Source: Massilibacteroides vaginae
GTDB taxonomy: Bacteria > Bacteroidota > Bacteroidia > Bacteroidales > Tannerellaceae
Reading direction: 5' to 3'
Assembly: GCF_900178525.1 (NCBI RefSeq)
Contig: NZ_FXDJ01000008.1
Span: forward strand, 625,001-689,000
Length of the DNA: 64,000 nt
Positions 54,146 through 62,841 of the stretch are shown here, piece by piece (the stretch's first letter is position 1; every line of letters starts with the position of its first letter). A program made the translations under genes and the position numbers. Below the pieces are notes generated by a model. That model did no database searches and was not told the origin of the DNA. It worked only from the letters and a program-made list of their open reading frames with translations.

Positions 54146-54625
54146 ATGGAAAATAAATACTATACTGAGCTTAAGGGTGTGCTGACAGACTATCTTACCA
54201 CATTGAAACTGCGTAAGACAGATGAAAGATATGCTATTTTTGAGCAGATTTGTTTATTTTCGTCGCACTTTGACATTAGCATGTTACATGAGCGATTGAA
54301 TTTGACAAATTTTCATGTCAGCAAAGCGACTTTATATAATACGTTAGACATCCTTCTGGCAGCGGATTTGATCGTAAAACATCAATTTACGGCAAAGTCG
54401 ATTCAGTATGAATTAAAAGTAGTGGCAGAAACGCACTCGCATCTGATCTGCACAAACTGCGGGTCTGTACGAGAGGTACGTGATTCTTCACTAAAAAAAG
54501 ATATAAAGAATTTGAAAATAAGTAGGTTTACTCCTATGTTTCACATGCTTTATATCTATGGTATATGTAGTAAATGCAAATATAAGATTCAAAAAAACAA
54601 CAATAAAGGCAATACAAAACAATGA
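54146..54625 (+). CDS. Fur-family transcriptional regulator
   Basis: The product has 159 residues. The N-terminal winged helix (about 20-85, LRKTDERYAIFEQICLFSSH and VSKATLYNTLDILLAADLIV) is followed by a dimerisation domain with HSHLICTNCGSV and GICSKCKYK, two CxxC pairs that form a structural zinc site. Whether it senses iron, zinc or peroxide cannot be told. It overlaps purA by four bases, and this Fur-purA coupling is common in Bacteroidales. Confidence 0.9.
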   Translation: MENKYYTELKGVLTDYLTTLKLRKTDERYAIFEQICLFSSHFDISMLHERLNLTNFHVSKATLYNTLDILLAADLIVKHQFTAKSIQYELKVVAETHSHLICTNCGSVREVRDSSLKKDIKNLKISRFTPMFHMLYIYGICSKCKYKIQKNNNKGNTKQ

Positions 54626-55893
54626 AAGTAGATGTTTTACTAGGTTTGCAATGGGGTGATGAAGGCAAAGGAAAAGTTGTCGATGTATTAACACCAAAGT
54701 ATGATGTGATAGCTCGTTTTCAGGGTGGTCCGAATGCCGGTCACACGCTTGAATTTAATGGAGAAAAATATATACTTCGCTCAATTCCTTCAGGGATTTT
54801 TCAGGGTGGAAAGATTAATATTATTGGTAATGGCGTTGTACTTGATCCGCTGTTGTTCCGTCAGGAAGCGGAAGCTTTAGCAGCAAGTGGTCACGACCTG
54901 ACAAAAAAATTATTTATCTCTAAAAAAGCGCACCTGATCCTGCCTACTCACCGTGTATTAGATGCCGCGTATGAGGCATCCAAGGGAGCCGGAAAGATTG
55001 GCACTACCGGTAAAGGTATCGGACCGACTTACACAGACAAGATCAGCCGTAACGGTCTGCGTGTAGGAGATATTCTGCATAATTTCGAAGAAAAATACGC
55101 GACTGCCAAAGCAAAGCACGAAGCTATTCTGGCATCTTTAAATTACACATTTGATAGTAAAGAACTGGAAGCTGAATGGTTGTCGGCGCTTGATTATCTG
55201 AAGCGTTTTAACCTGATAGACAGCGAACAGGTGATCAATGATTATTTGAAAGAAGAGAAATCAGTGTTAGCAGAAGGTGCTCAGGGAACAATGCTGGATA
55301 TTGACTTCGGATCTTACCCCTTCGTTACTTCGTCAAATACAATTTGTGCTGGATGTTGTACGGGATTAGGGGTATCTCCACGTAATATTGGTGAGGTATT
55401 CGGCATATTCAAAGCGTACTGCACACGCGTAGGCAGCGGTCCTTTCCCGACAGAATTATTTGATGAAACGGGTGACAAAATATGTGAGTTCGGACATGAG
55501 TTCGGATCAGTTACCGGACGTAAGCGTCGTTGTGGCTGGATTGATCTGGTTGCCTTAAAGTATGCAATCATGATTAACGGAGTTAGTCAACTAATCATGA
55601 TGAAAAGTGATGTACTCGATACTTTCGAAACAATCAAAGCATGTGTAGCTTATCGTGTAAATGGCGAAGAAGTAACCACGTTCCCTTATGAAATAAATGA
55701 AGGAATAGAACCTATCTATGTGGAATTGGCAGGTTGGAACACAGATATGACAAAAATGCAGAGCGAAGATGAATTCCCTGAAGAATTCAACAATTATCTG
55801 ACATTTTTGGAAGAAGAATTAGGTGTTCCTGTAAAAATTGTGTCAGTGGGTCCGGATAGAGAACAAACAATCGTTAGATACACTGATAATTAA
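54622..55893 (+). CDS. purA: Adenylosuccinate synthetase
   Basis: The product has 423 residues. GLQWGDEGKGKVVD (P-loop), RFQGGPNAGHT, GTTGKGIGPTYTDKISR, GAQGTMLDIDFGSYPFVTSS and the C-terminal SVGPDREQTI identify PurA. It joins IMP and aspartate using GTP in AMP synthesis. The start is the ATG overlapping the Fur-family stop. All catalytic stretches are intact. Confidence 0.96.
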   Translation: MKVDVLLGLQWGDEGKGKVVDVLTPKYDVIARFQGGPNAGHTLEFNGEKYILRSIPSGIFQGGKINIIGNGVVLDPLLFRQEAEALAASGHDLTKKLFISKKAHLILPTHRVLDAAYEASKGAGKIGTTGKGIGPTYTDKISRNGLRVGDILHNFEEKYATAKAKHEAILASLNYTFDSKELEAEWLSALDYLKRFNLIDSEQVINDYLKEEKSVLAEGAQGTMLDIDFGSYPFVTSSNTICAGCCTGLGVSPRNIGEVFGIFKAYCTRVGSGPFPTELFDETGDKICEFGHEFGSVTGRKRRCGWIDLVALKYAIMINGVSQLIMMKSDVLDTFETIKACVAYRVNGEEVTTFPYEINEGIEPIYVELAGWNTDMTKMQSEDEFPEEFNNYLTFLEEELGVPVKIVSVGPDREQTIVRYTDN

Positions 55894-55940
55894 TCATAAA
55901 ACAATTAAAAAAGGAGTGTCTGATATAACGTATTTCTAAT

Positions 55941-55957
55941 TTGGCAAGCTTTTTGCC
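55941..55957 (+). promoter_or_regulatory. Candidate sigma-54 (-24/-12) promoter before the YugP-like gene
   Basis: TTGGCAAGCTTTTTGCC has GG and GC separated by exactly ten bases and fits TGGCA(C/A)G-N4-TTGC. The same bases form a small hairpin (GGCAA/TTGCC), so a structural reading is possible. The gene starts 45 bases downstream. Confidence 0.45.
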
Positions 55958-56001
55958 GTTTAAATTGTTATATTAATAACTATGTCTTTAATGTAAAAAG
56001 T

Positions 56002-56679
56002 ATGACGTACTGGATTATATTTATTGGTTTTGCTTTATTAAGCTGGATTGTTTCTTATCGTTTGAAGAATAAATTCGAGAAATATTCCAAAGTACCCCTG
56101 CCTAATGGTATGACAGGAAAGGATGTTGCTGAAAAGATGCTTCATGAAAATGGCATCTATGATGTAAAGGTAATCTCTACTCCCGGTCATTTAACAGACC
56201 ATTACAACCCTACAAATCAAACAGTAAATCTGAGTGAATCGGTTTACTACAGTAATAGTGTAGCTGCAGCGGCTGTGGCTGCTCATGAGTGTGGACACGC
56301 AGTTCAACACGCTACTGCTTATGCTCCGTTGAAGATGCGTTCGGCACTCGTTCCGATAGTTAGTTTTTCATCCAACATCATGATGTGGGTAATTCTTGGT
56401 GGAATGTTAATGATTAACACTTTTCCTCAATTACTGCTGTTTGGCATCATTTTGTTTGCCTCCACAACCTTATTCAGTTTCATCACGTTACCGGTTGAAA
56501 TTGACGCCAGCAAACGTGCATTAGTCTGGTTAAGCAATGCAGGCATTACAAATGTAGCGACACACGATAAGGCGGAAGACGCCTTACGTTCGGCTGCTTA
56601 CACCTATGTGGTAGCGGCCTTAGGTTCATTAGCTACATTATTATATTATATTATGATCTATATGGGACGCCGTGATTAA
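56002..56679 (+). CDS. YugP-like zinc metallopeptidase, membrane protein
   Basis: The product has 225 residues. One N-terminal helix (about 3-20), the zinc motif HECGH at 95-99 within AAHECGHAVQHATAYAPLKM, then hydrophobic helices at about 113-160 and 200-220. This matches the YugP/neutral zinc metallopeptidase-2 family. Its substrate is unknown; an inner-membrane position is predicted. A strong terminator follows. Confidence 0.88.
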   Translation: MTYWIIFIGFALLSWIVSYRLKNKFEKYSKVPLPNGMTGKDVAEKMLHENGIYDVKVISTPGHLTDHYNPTNQTVNLSESVYYSNSVAAAAVAAHECGHAVQHATAYAPLKMRSALVPIVSFSSNIMMWVILGGMLMINTFPQLLLFGIILFASTTLFSFITLPVEIDASKRALVWLSNAGITNVATHDKAEDALRSAAYTYVVAALGSLATLLYYIMIYMGRRD

Positions 56680-56708
56680 ACGGTGTTAAATTTGAGATAA
56701 GTAACATG

Positions 56709-56747
56709 AGCCTTTCGGAAGCTTTTGCAATCCGAAAGGCTTTTTTC
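56709..56747 (+). terminator. Rho-independent terminator
   Basis: AGCCTTTCGGA (56709-56719) and TCCGAAAGGCT (56731-56741) form an 11-pair stem followed by TTTTTT. Confidence 0.9.
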
Positions 56748-56758
56748 ATTTGATTTAT

Positions 56759-56766
56759 TAACTTTG
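56759..56766 (+). promoter_or_regulatory. -7 promoter box of hisS
   Basis: TAACTTTG fits the Bacteroidetes -7 consensus and lies 30 bases before the hisS start. A -33 match at the usual distance is not clear. Confidence 0.5.
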
Positions 56767-56795
56767 TGGGCAAAATAATTAATTGATTAAAAGAC

Positions 56796-58151
56796 ATGCA
56801 GAAACCATCGATACCAAAAGGAACCCGGGACTTCTCGCCTGAAGAAATGGCGAAACGTAATTATATATTCAACACAATTCGCGAAGTCTATCATTTATAC
56901 GGTTTTCAACAGATCGAAACTCCCGCGATGGAGAACCTGTCAACCTTGATGGGAAAATACGGTGAAGAAGGAGATAAATTATTGTTCAAGATATTGAACT
57001 CGGGAGATTGCTTCTCCGGAATAACGGATGAAGAACTTACAGAACGTAACGCGGTAAAATTTGCGGCAAAAGCCTGTGAGAAAGGGTTACGCTATGACCT
57101 TACGGTACCCTTTGCCCGCTTTGTGGTTCAACACAGAAACGAGATCACTTTTCCTTTCAGACGTTATCAGATTCAGCCGGTATGGCGTGCTGACCGTCCT
57201 CAAAAGGGGCGTTACCGTGAATTTTTCCAATGTGATGCCGATGTGGTAGGTTCGGATTCGTTGATTAACGAAGTAGAACTGATCCAAATTATAGATGAAG
57301 TATTCAGCCGCCTGAATATTCGTGTTTCTATCAAGATGAACAATCGTAAGATACTGACAGGTATAGCTGAAATAATCGGCGAAGCTGAAAAGATTGTAGA
57401 TATAACCGTAGCGATCGACAAGTTGGATAAGATCGGCTTAGATAATGTAAACGCCGAACTACGGGAAAAAGGGCTTTCTGAAAAAGCAATCAACCATTTG
57501 CAACCGATTATCCAATTAAGCGGTACTAACAATGAAAAGCTGGAGCAATTGAAAGCAGTCCTTGCTGATTCGGAAATCGGGTTAAAGGGAGTAGAAGAAC
57601 TTGCCTTTATTCTAAAACGTATCGACTCCACTCCTATTCGATCCGAACTGGAGTTAGACCTGACATTGGCTCGCGGACTAAATTATTACACAGGGGCTAT
57701 CTTCGAAGTTAAAGCGCTCGATGTTCAAATCGGAAGCATAACCGGAGGCGGACGATATGACAACCTTACAGGCGTATTCGGATTGCAGGGTGTTTCGGGG
57801 GTAGGAATTTCATTTGGAGCAGATCGAATTTTCGATGTATTAAATCAATTAGACTTATATCCAAAAGATGCATTACAAACAACTCAACTGTTGTTTGTCA
57901 ATTTTGGCGAAAAAGAAGAAGAATATCTGCTACCGATCGTATCCAAAGCACGTACTGCCGGAATACGCGTAGAACTTTATCCGGAAAGTGCCAAAATGAA
58001 AAAGCAAATGAGTTATGCGGATGCCAAAAAGATTCCTTATGTAGCCATCGTTGGGGAAAATGAAATCAATGAGGGTAAAATCAATTTGAAAAATATGGTC
58101 ACCGGTGAACAAAACCTATTGACTATTGATGAATTGATTGCGCAATTCTAA
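56796..58151 (+). CDS. hisS: Histidyl-tRNA synthetase
   Basis: The product has 451 residues. It opens with [20 protein letters not shown]; class II motif 2 ([19 protein letters not shown]) and the histidine-specific stretches [14 protein letters not shown] and [14 protein letters not shown] are present. A C-terminal anticodon-binding domain follows (about 360-451). It charges tRNA-His, the signal read by the his leader at 16.6 kb, but it is not linked to that operon. Confidence 0.96.
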   Translation: MQKPSIPKGTRDFSPEEMAKRNYIFNTIREVYHLYGFQQIETPAMENLSTLMGKYGEEGDKLLFKILNSGDCFSGITDEELTERNAVKFAAKACEKGLRYDLTVPFARFVVQHRNEITFPFRRYQIQPVWRADRPQKGRYREFFQCDADVVGSDSLINEVELIQIIDEVFSRLNIRVSIKMNNRKILTGIAEIIGEAEKIVDITVAIDKLDKIGLDNVNAELREKGLSEKAINHLQPIIQLSGTNNEKLEQLKAVLADSEIGLKGVEELAFILKRIDSTPIRSELELDLTLARGLNYYTGAIFEVKALDVQIGSITGGGRYDNLTGVFGLQGVSGVGISFGADRIFDVLNQLDLYPKDALQTTQLLFVNFGEKEEEYLLPIVSKARTAGIRVELYPESAKMKKQMSYADAKKIPYVAIVGENEINEGKINLKNMVTGEQNLLTIDELIAQF

Positions 58152-58161
58152 AGAACCTATA

Positions 58162-58274
58162 TCACGTCATAAAAGCGACAAACTGTCAGTCGTAGGTATA
58201 ATCAGACAGACTATATTGACAGTTGTATAATTGAATTTTACTTTGGCATGGAATTCGTATAGGTAGTGACGTGA
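58162..58274 (+). promoter_or_regulatory. groES upstream region with nested inverted repeats
   Basis: Outer arms TCACGTCA (58162-58169) and TGACGTGA (58267-58274) enclose inner arms AACTGTCA (58181-58188) and TGACAGTT (58217-58224), all perfect. TTTGGCATG at 58242-58250 lies just before the outer right arm. No CIRCE element is present. The region may hold the heat-shock control of groESL. Confidence 0.45.
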
Positions 58275-58315
58275 ACATTAAAATAATCATATTAATAAAT
58301 TAAAATACCAAGAAA

Positions 58316-58585
58316 ATGAACATTAAGCCATTAGCAGACAGAGTGCTTGTAAAGCCTGCAGCAGCAGAGGAAAAAACAGTTAGTGGAATTATCATTCCCG
58401 ATTCAGCGAAAGAAAAACCTCTAAAAGGTGAAGTTGTAGCTGTTGGAAATGGTACAAAAGATGAAGAAATGGTAGTTAAAAACGGTGATAGCGTATTATA
58501 TGGTAAATACGCAGGAACTGAGATCGAACTGGATGGGGAGAAATTCCTGATCATGCGTCAATCAGATATTTTAGCTATTATCTAA
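58316..58585 (+). CDS. groES: Co-chaperonin GroES
   Basis: This 89-residue protein begins [20 protein letters not shown], has the mobile-loop region [20 protein letters not shown] and ends with [16 protein letters not shown]. It forms the heptameric lid of the GroEL chamber. groEL follows after 30 bases. Confidence 0.97.
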   Translation: MNIKPLADRVLVKPAAAEEKTVSGIIIPDSAKEKPLKGEVVAVGNGTKDEEMVVKNGDSVLYGKYAGTEIELDGEKFLIMRQSDILAII

Positions 58586-58615
58586 TTTCTAAACAAATTA
58601 AAAAGTATAAAAATC

Positions 58616-60256
58616 ATGTCAAAAGAGATTTTGTTTAATATGGAAGCCCGCGACCTGCTAAAAAAAGGCGTGGATGAATTGGCAAATGCTGTAAAAATAA
58701 CTTTAGGCCCAAAAGGTCGTAATGTGATTATCGAAAAGAAATTCGGTGCTCCTCACATCACAAAAGACGGTGTAACCGTAGCAAAAGAAGTAGAATGCAC
58801 TAACTCATTCGAAAATATGGGTGCTCAGCTTGTTAAGGAAGTTGCGTCTAAAACAAATGACAATGCCGGTGACGGTACTACTACTGCTACAGTATTGGCT
58901 CAATCAATTATCGGTGTAGGTTTGAAAAACGTAACCGCAGGAGCTAATCCTATGGATCTGAAACGTGGTATCGATAAAGCAGTTGCTAAAGTTGTAGACC
59001 ATATTGCAAATCAGGCAGAAGCTGTAGGTGACAGTCTTGATAAAATCGAACATGTAGCTAAAATCTCTGCTAACGGCGACGAAACAATCGGTAAGCTGAT
59101 TGCAGAAGCTATGAGAAAAGTAAAAAAAGAAGGTGTAATCACAGTAGAAGAAGCTAAAGGTACCGAAACTACAGTAGACGTAGTTGAAGGTATGCAGTTT
59201 GATCGTGGTTATATTTCTCCTTATTTCGTAACTGATACAGAAAAGATGGAAGCTCAAATGGAAAATCCATATATTCTGATCTACGAAAAGAAAATTTCCG
59301 TATTGAAAGAGCTTCTTCCTATCCTTGAACAAACAGTACAATCAGGTCGTCCGATGTTGATTATCGCTGAAGATATCGATAGCGAAGCATTGGCAACATT
59401 GGTAGTTAACCGTCTGCGTGGTTCATTAAAAATTTGTGCAGTTAAAGCTCCAGGATTTGGAGACCGTCGTAAAGCGATGTTGGAAGATATCGCAGTGCTA
59501 ACAGGTGGTACTGTTATTTCTGAAGAAACAGGCTTGAAACTTGAAGCAGCTACTATTGATATGTTAGGTACTGCAGAGAAAGTGACTGTAAACAAAGACA
59601 ACACAACTATCGTAAACGGTGCCGGTGACAAAGATGCTATTCAATCTCGTATCGGCCAGATCAAAGTTCAAATCGAAAATACAACTTCAGACTACGATAA
59701 AGAAAAACTACAGGAACGTTTAGCTAAAATGGCTGGCGGTGTAGCTGTACTTTATGTAGGCGCTCCTTCAGAAGTAGAAATGAAAGAGAAAAAAGACCGT
59801 GTAGATGATGCGTTAAGTGCCACACGTGCTGCCATTGAAGAAGGAACTGTTCCTGGAGGTGGTGTTGCTTATATCCGTGCTATCGAAGCATTGGAAGGCT
59901 TGAAAGGTGAAAATGACGATGAAACTACAGGTATCGAAATCGTTAAACGCGCAATAGAAGAACCTCTTCGTCAGATTGTTGAAAACGCCGGTAAAGAAGG
60001 TGCTGTTATTGTTCAGAAAGTAAAAGAAGGAAAAGGTGACTTCGGTTACAATGCTCGCAAAGATGTATATGAAAACTTGTGTTCTACAGGTGTAATCGAC
60101 CCGGCTAAGGTAACTCGTGTAGCATTGGAAAACGCTGCGTCTATCGCTGGTATGTTCCTGACTACAGAATGTGTTATCGCTGAGAAGAAAGAAGATACTC
60201 CAGCAATGCCTCCAATGGGCCCGGGTATGGGTGGCGGCATGGGCGGTATGATGTAA
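58616..60256 (+). CDS. groEL: Chaperonin GroEL
   Basis: The product has 546 residues. ATP-site stretches [20 protein letters not shown] and [18 protein letters not shown], the apical domain with [20 protein letters not shown], and the C-terminal Gly-Gly-Met tail (MGGGMGGMM) are all present. It folds proteins in an ATP-driven cycle with GroES. Codon use is the most biased of the window, as expected for a highly expressed gene. A bidirectional terminator follows. Confidence 0.98.
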   Translation: MSKEILFNMEARDLLKKGVDELANAVKITLGPKGRNVIIEKKFGAPHITKDGVTVAKEVECTNSFENMGAQLVKEVASKTNDNAGDGTTTATVLAQSIIGVGLKNVTAGANPMDLKRGIDKAVAKVVDHIANQAEAVGDSLDKIEHVAKISANGDETIGKLIAEAMRKVKKEGVITVEEAKGTETTVDVVEGMQFDRGYISPYFVTDTEKMEAQMENPYILIYEKKISVLKELLPILEQTVQSGRPMLIIAEDIDSEALATLVVNRLRGSLKICAVKAPGFGDRRKAMLEDIAVLTGGTVISEETGLKLEAATIDMLGTAEKVTVNKDNTTIVNGAGDKDAIQSRIGQIKVQIENTTSDYDKEKLQERLAKMAGGVAVLYVGAPSEVEMKEKKDRVDDALSATRAAIEEGTVPGGGVAYIRAIEALEGLKGENDDETTGIEIVKRAIEEPLRQIVENAGKEGAVIVQKVKEGKGDFGYNARKDVYENLCSTGVIDPAKVTRVALENAASIAGMFLTTECVIAEKKEDTPAMPPMGPGMGGGMGGMM

Positions 60257-60277
60257 TCAACCTCTTCATGAAATATA

Positions 60278-60312
60278 AAAAGGTCCGGCAATTAAAAACT
60301 GCCGGACCTTTT
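60278..60312. terminator. Bidirectional terminator after groEL
   Basis: AAAGGTCCGGCA and TGCCGGACCTTT, part of arms 60278-60290 and 60300-60312, form a perfect stem with A-run and T-run on the outer sides. Confidence 0.9.
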
Positions 60313-60339
60313 TTCATCCAAGTCATATCAACATCTTCT

Positions 60340-60837
60340 TTATTCTTTTCTGCTAAGTTTTATCTTTATATTTTCTGATACCGAACCATATTCCCAAATA
60401 CCGTTACCTCCGGATTCTGCCAATTGCTTCAGCGAGAATTTTACATCAACCGTATCATTTTTGAAATGTCCTCCGTTTTTATCTCCATCAATGTCTTTGA
60501 TGATAAAACGGAATGTTTGATCTTTCGCTAATGCTTTTCGCTCCCACTCAAAAACGCCCTTCTTATTTGTATATCTTACTTCTACTTTCTGATAGGGCTG
60601 AGGATCATTAATATCATTGGGGATTTCAACAAGAATATTTTCCAGGGGTTGATTATTCGGTGTTACAACTTCTCCTTTCACACTGAATAGTGCCCCTTCT
60701 CGTCCATATTGCGCATACGCGGCTTCCTCTAAATCATTTTCGCCTAATGAGCAGGAGTTGAAACCTCCTAATAAACAAATAATCCCGCCGATCAACAGAA
60801 ATTTTCCTTTTATGTATATTTGATCTGTCATTTTCAT
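60340..60837 (-). CDS. Radical-SAM-associated-type putative lipoprotein
   Basis: The product has 165 residues with a lipoprotein signal (GGFNSC, Cys29). The following AQYGREGALFSVKGEVVTPN, an extended variable loop and GHFKNDTVDVKFSLKQL resemble the Bacteroidetes lipoprotein family usually encoded beside radical SAM maturases (rSAM-associated lipoproteins, with a carboxypeptidase-regulatory-like beta domain). No radical SAM gene is adjacent here. Function is unknown. It is convergent with groEL and divergent from the ABC exporter gene. Confidence 0.6.
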   Translation of the reverse strand: MKMTDQIYIKGKFLLIGGIICLLGGFNSCSLGENDLEEAAYAQYGREGALFSVKGEVVTPNNQPLENILVEIPNDINDPQPYQKVEVRYTNKKGVFEWERKALAKDQTFRFIIKDIDGDKNGGHFKNDTVDVKFSLKQLAESGGNGIWEYGSVSENIKIKLSRKE

Positions 60838-60986
60838 TATTCAAACCTTAGTCCATATAGATAAGATGCAAAAGAATACAAAATGTTGCATCTCTTTCAG
60901 TAAAAAAATGAAAGATTCGCAGGATATATATTAAAACGCCGGATATTCCGTAACTTGCAGCCTCAAATAAAAAAGAACTGTTCTAC

Positions 60987-62834
60987 ATGAAAGATTTCAT
61001 AAAAGTGCTTAGGCGCTTCGTGCCTCCCTACAAGAAATTTATAGTATTGAATATTGTATTCAACTTTTCGTCTGCTATATTGAATTTATTCTCTTTTATG
61101 CTGATTATTCCGATACTTAACATCTTATTTAAAACGGATGATAAGGTTTACAGTTTTATGGAATGGTCTTTCAACCTGTCGAATGTAGAAGCAATGAAAG
61201 AAACAGTCAGTATCGCTTCAAATAATTTCTTTTGGTTTATCAGTAGTTATATTGAAACTTACGGAGGATCGTCTACGCTGATTATGTTAGGCGCGTTTTT
61301 GGTAGTTATGACTTTTCTGAAAGTACTGACCATGTATCTGGCTTTCTATACTATGATTCCTATCCGTACGGGAGTAGTTCGCGACATACGTAATCAAATA
61401 AACACAAAGATCACCCAACTTTCTTTAGGTTTCTTCTCCGAAGAGCGTAAGGGCGACATTATCGCGCGTGTATCCGGAGATGTGAATGAGATCGAAACTT
61501 CGATTATGAGTTCGCTGGATATGCTGTTTAAGAACCCGATCATGATCATTATCTACCTGACAGGGATGCTTATCATCAGTTGGGAACTGACAATTTTTGT
61601 ATTGGTACTTCTGCCCGTGGCAGGCTATCTGATGGGGCAAGTCGGAAAGAAGCTGAAACGAAAATCGTTTGAAGGGCAGGAACAATGGGGTGTATTGATG
61701 AGTCAGATAGAGGAAACCCTTGGTGGACTTCGCATTATAAAAGCTTTTAACGCAGAAAAGAAAATCCAGAGACGCTTTGAAGAAAGCAACGATAAGTTCA
61801 GAAACATCACCAATCGCATCTATCGTCGCCAGCAGATGGCACATCCGATGAGTGAGTTCTTGGGTACTGCTACTATCGCAATTGTATTATGGTACGGAGG
61901 AACATTAATTCTCGGCAACAGCAACTCTATCGACGCGGCTACTTTTATTTATTATCTGGTGATCTTTTACAGCATCATTAACCCGGCGAAGGATCTGAGC
62001 AAGGCTGTTTATGCTATACAGAAAGGGCTTGCTTCGATGCAGCGGGTAGACAAGATATTGATGGCTGAAAGCACAATCAACGATCCGGAAAGCCCGAAAC
62101 AGATCAGTTTGAATGAAAAAATATCCTATAATAACATTTGGTTCAAATACCAAAGCGAATGGATAATAAAAGACGTAAGTCTGGAAATAAAAAAAGGACA
62201 AACAGTAGCCTTAGTCGGACAATCCGGCTCCGGTAAAAGCACAATGGTCGATCTCCTGCCCCGCTTCTATGATATAGAAAAAGGCAGTATCACCGTGGAT
62301 GGTGTGGATATACGGGATGCTCGCCTTTATGATTTGCGTTCGCTAATGGGCAATGTGAATCAGGAGGCTATCCTTTTTAATGATACATTCTACAACAACA
62401 TTGCTTTCGGTGTGGAAAGCGCCACGTTAGAGCAAGTGGAAGAAGCTGCGCGCATTGCGAATGCCCACGAGTTTATTATCCAGACCGAAGGAGGTTACAA
62501 CGCTAACATAGGCGATCGCGGAGGTAAATTATCCGGAGGGCAGCGTCAGCGTATCAGTATTGCCCGGGCTATACTGAAAAATCCGCCCGTACTTATCCTT
62601 GACGAAGCTACGTCTGCGCTCGATACTGAATCCGAACGCTTAGTTCAAGACGCACTCGAAAAGCTGATGCGCAACCGGACAACAATCGTTATTGCCCACC
62701 GCCTCTCAACCATCCGCAATGCCGACGTGATTTGTGTCATGCACGAAGGACGCATCGTAGAGCAAGGACGCCACGACGATTTGATTGCACTGAATGGCTA
62801 TTACAAGAAGTTATGTGATATGCAGAGTTTTTAA
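60987..62834 (+). CDS. MsbA-type ABC exporter (fused permease and ATPase)
   Basis: The product has 615 residues. The transmembrane domain with about six helices spans 1-345 and the nucleotide-binding domain 360-610. Walker A GQSGSGKST is at 411-419; the signature LSGGQRQRISIARAIL, Walker B PVLILDEATSALD and the H-loop IAHRLSTI follow. Such half-transporters dimerise and export lipids, lipid A or peptides. The transported compound is not deducible, but lipid export is usual for Bacteroidales members in housekeeping positions. Confidence 0.92.
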   Translation: MKDFIKVLRRFVPPYKKFIVLNIVFNFSSAILNLFSFMLIIPILNILFKTDDKVYSFMEWSFNLSNVEAMKETVSIASNNFFWFISSYIETYGGSSTLIMLGAFLVVMTFLKVLTMYLAFYTMIPIRTGVVRDIRNQINTKITQLSLGFFSEERKGDIIARVSGDVNEIETSIMSSLDMLFKNPIMIIIYLTGMLIISWELTIFVLVLLPVAGYLMGQVGKKLKRKSFEGQEQWGVLMSQIEETLGGLRIIKAFNAEKKIQRRFEESNDKFRNITNRIYRRQQMAHPMSEFLGTATIAIVLWYGGTLILGNSNSIDAATFIYYLVIFYSIINPAKDLSKAVYAIQKGLASMQRVDKILMAESTINDPESPKQISLNEKISYNNIWFKYQSEWIIKDVSLEIKKGQTVALVGQSGSGKSTMVDLLPRFYDIEKGSITVDGVDIRDARLYDLRSLMGNVNQEAILFNDTFYNNIAFGVESATLEQVEEAARIANAHEFIIQTEGGYNANIGDRGGKLSGGQRQRISIARAILKNPPVLILDEATSALDTESERLVQDALEKLMRNRTTIVIAHRLSTIRNADVICVMHEGRIVEQGRHDDLIALNGYYKKLCDMQSF

Positions 62835-62841
62835 GCATTCA

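Noticed and set aside
58243-58260. Sigma-54 promoter before groES (TTGGCATGGAATTCGT)
   Set aside because: The essential GC at -12 is replaced by GT, so the match is too weak to call.
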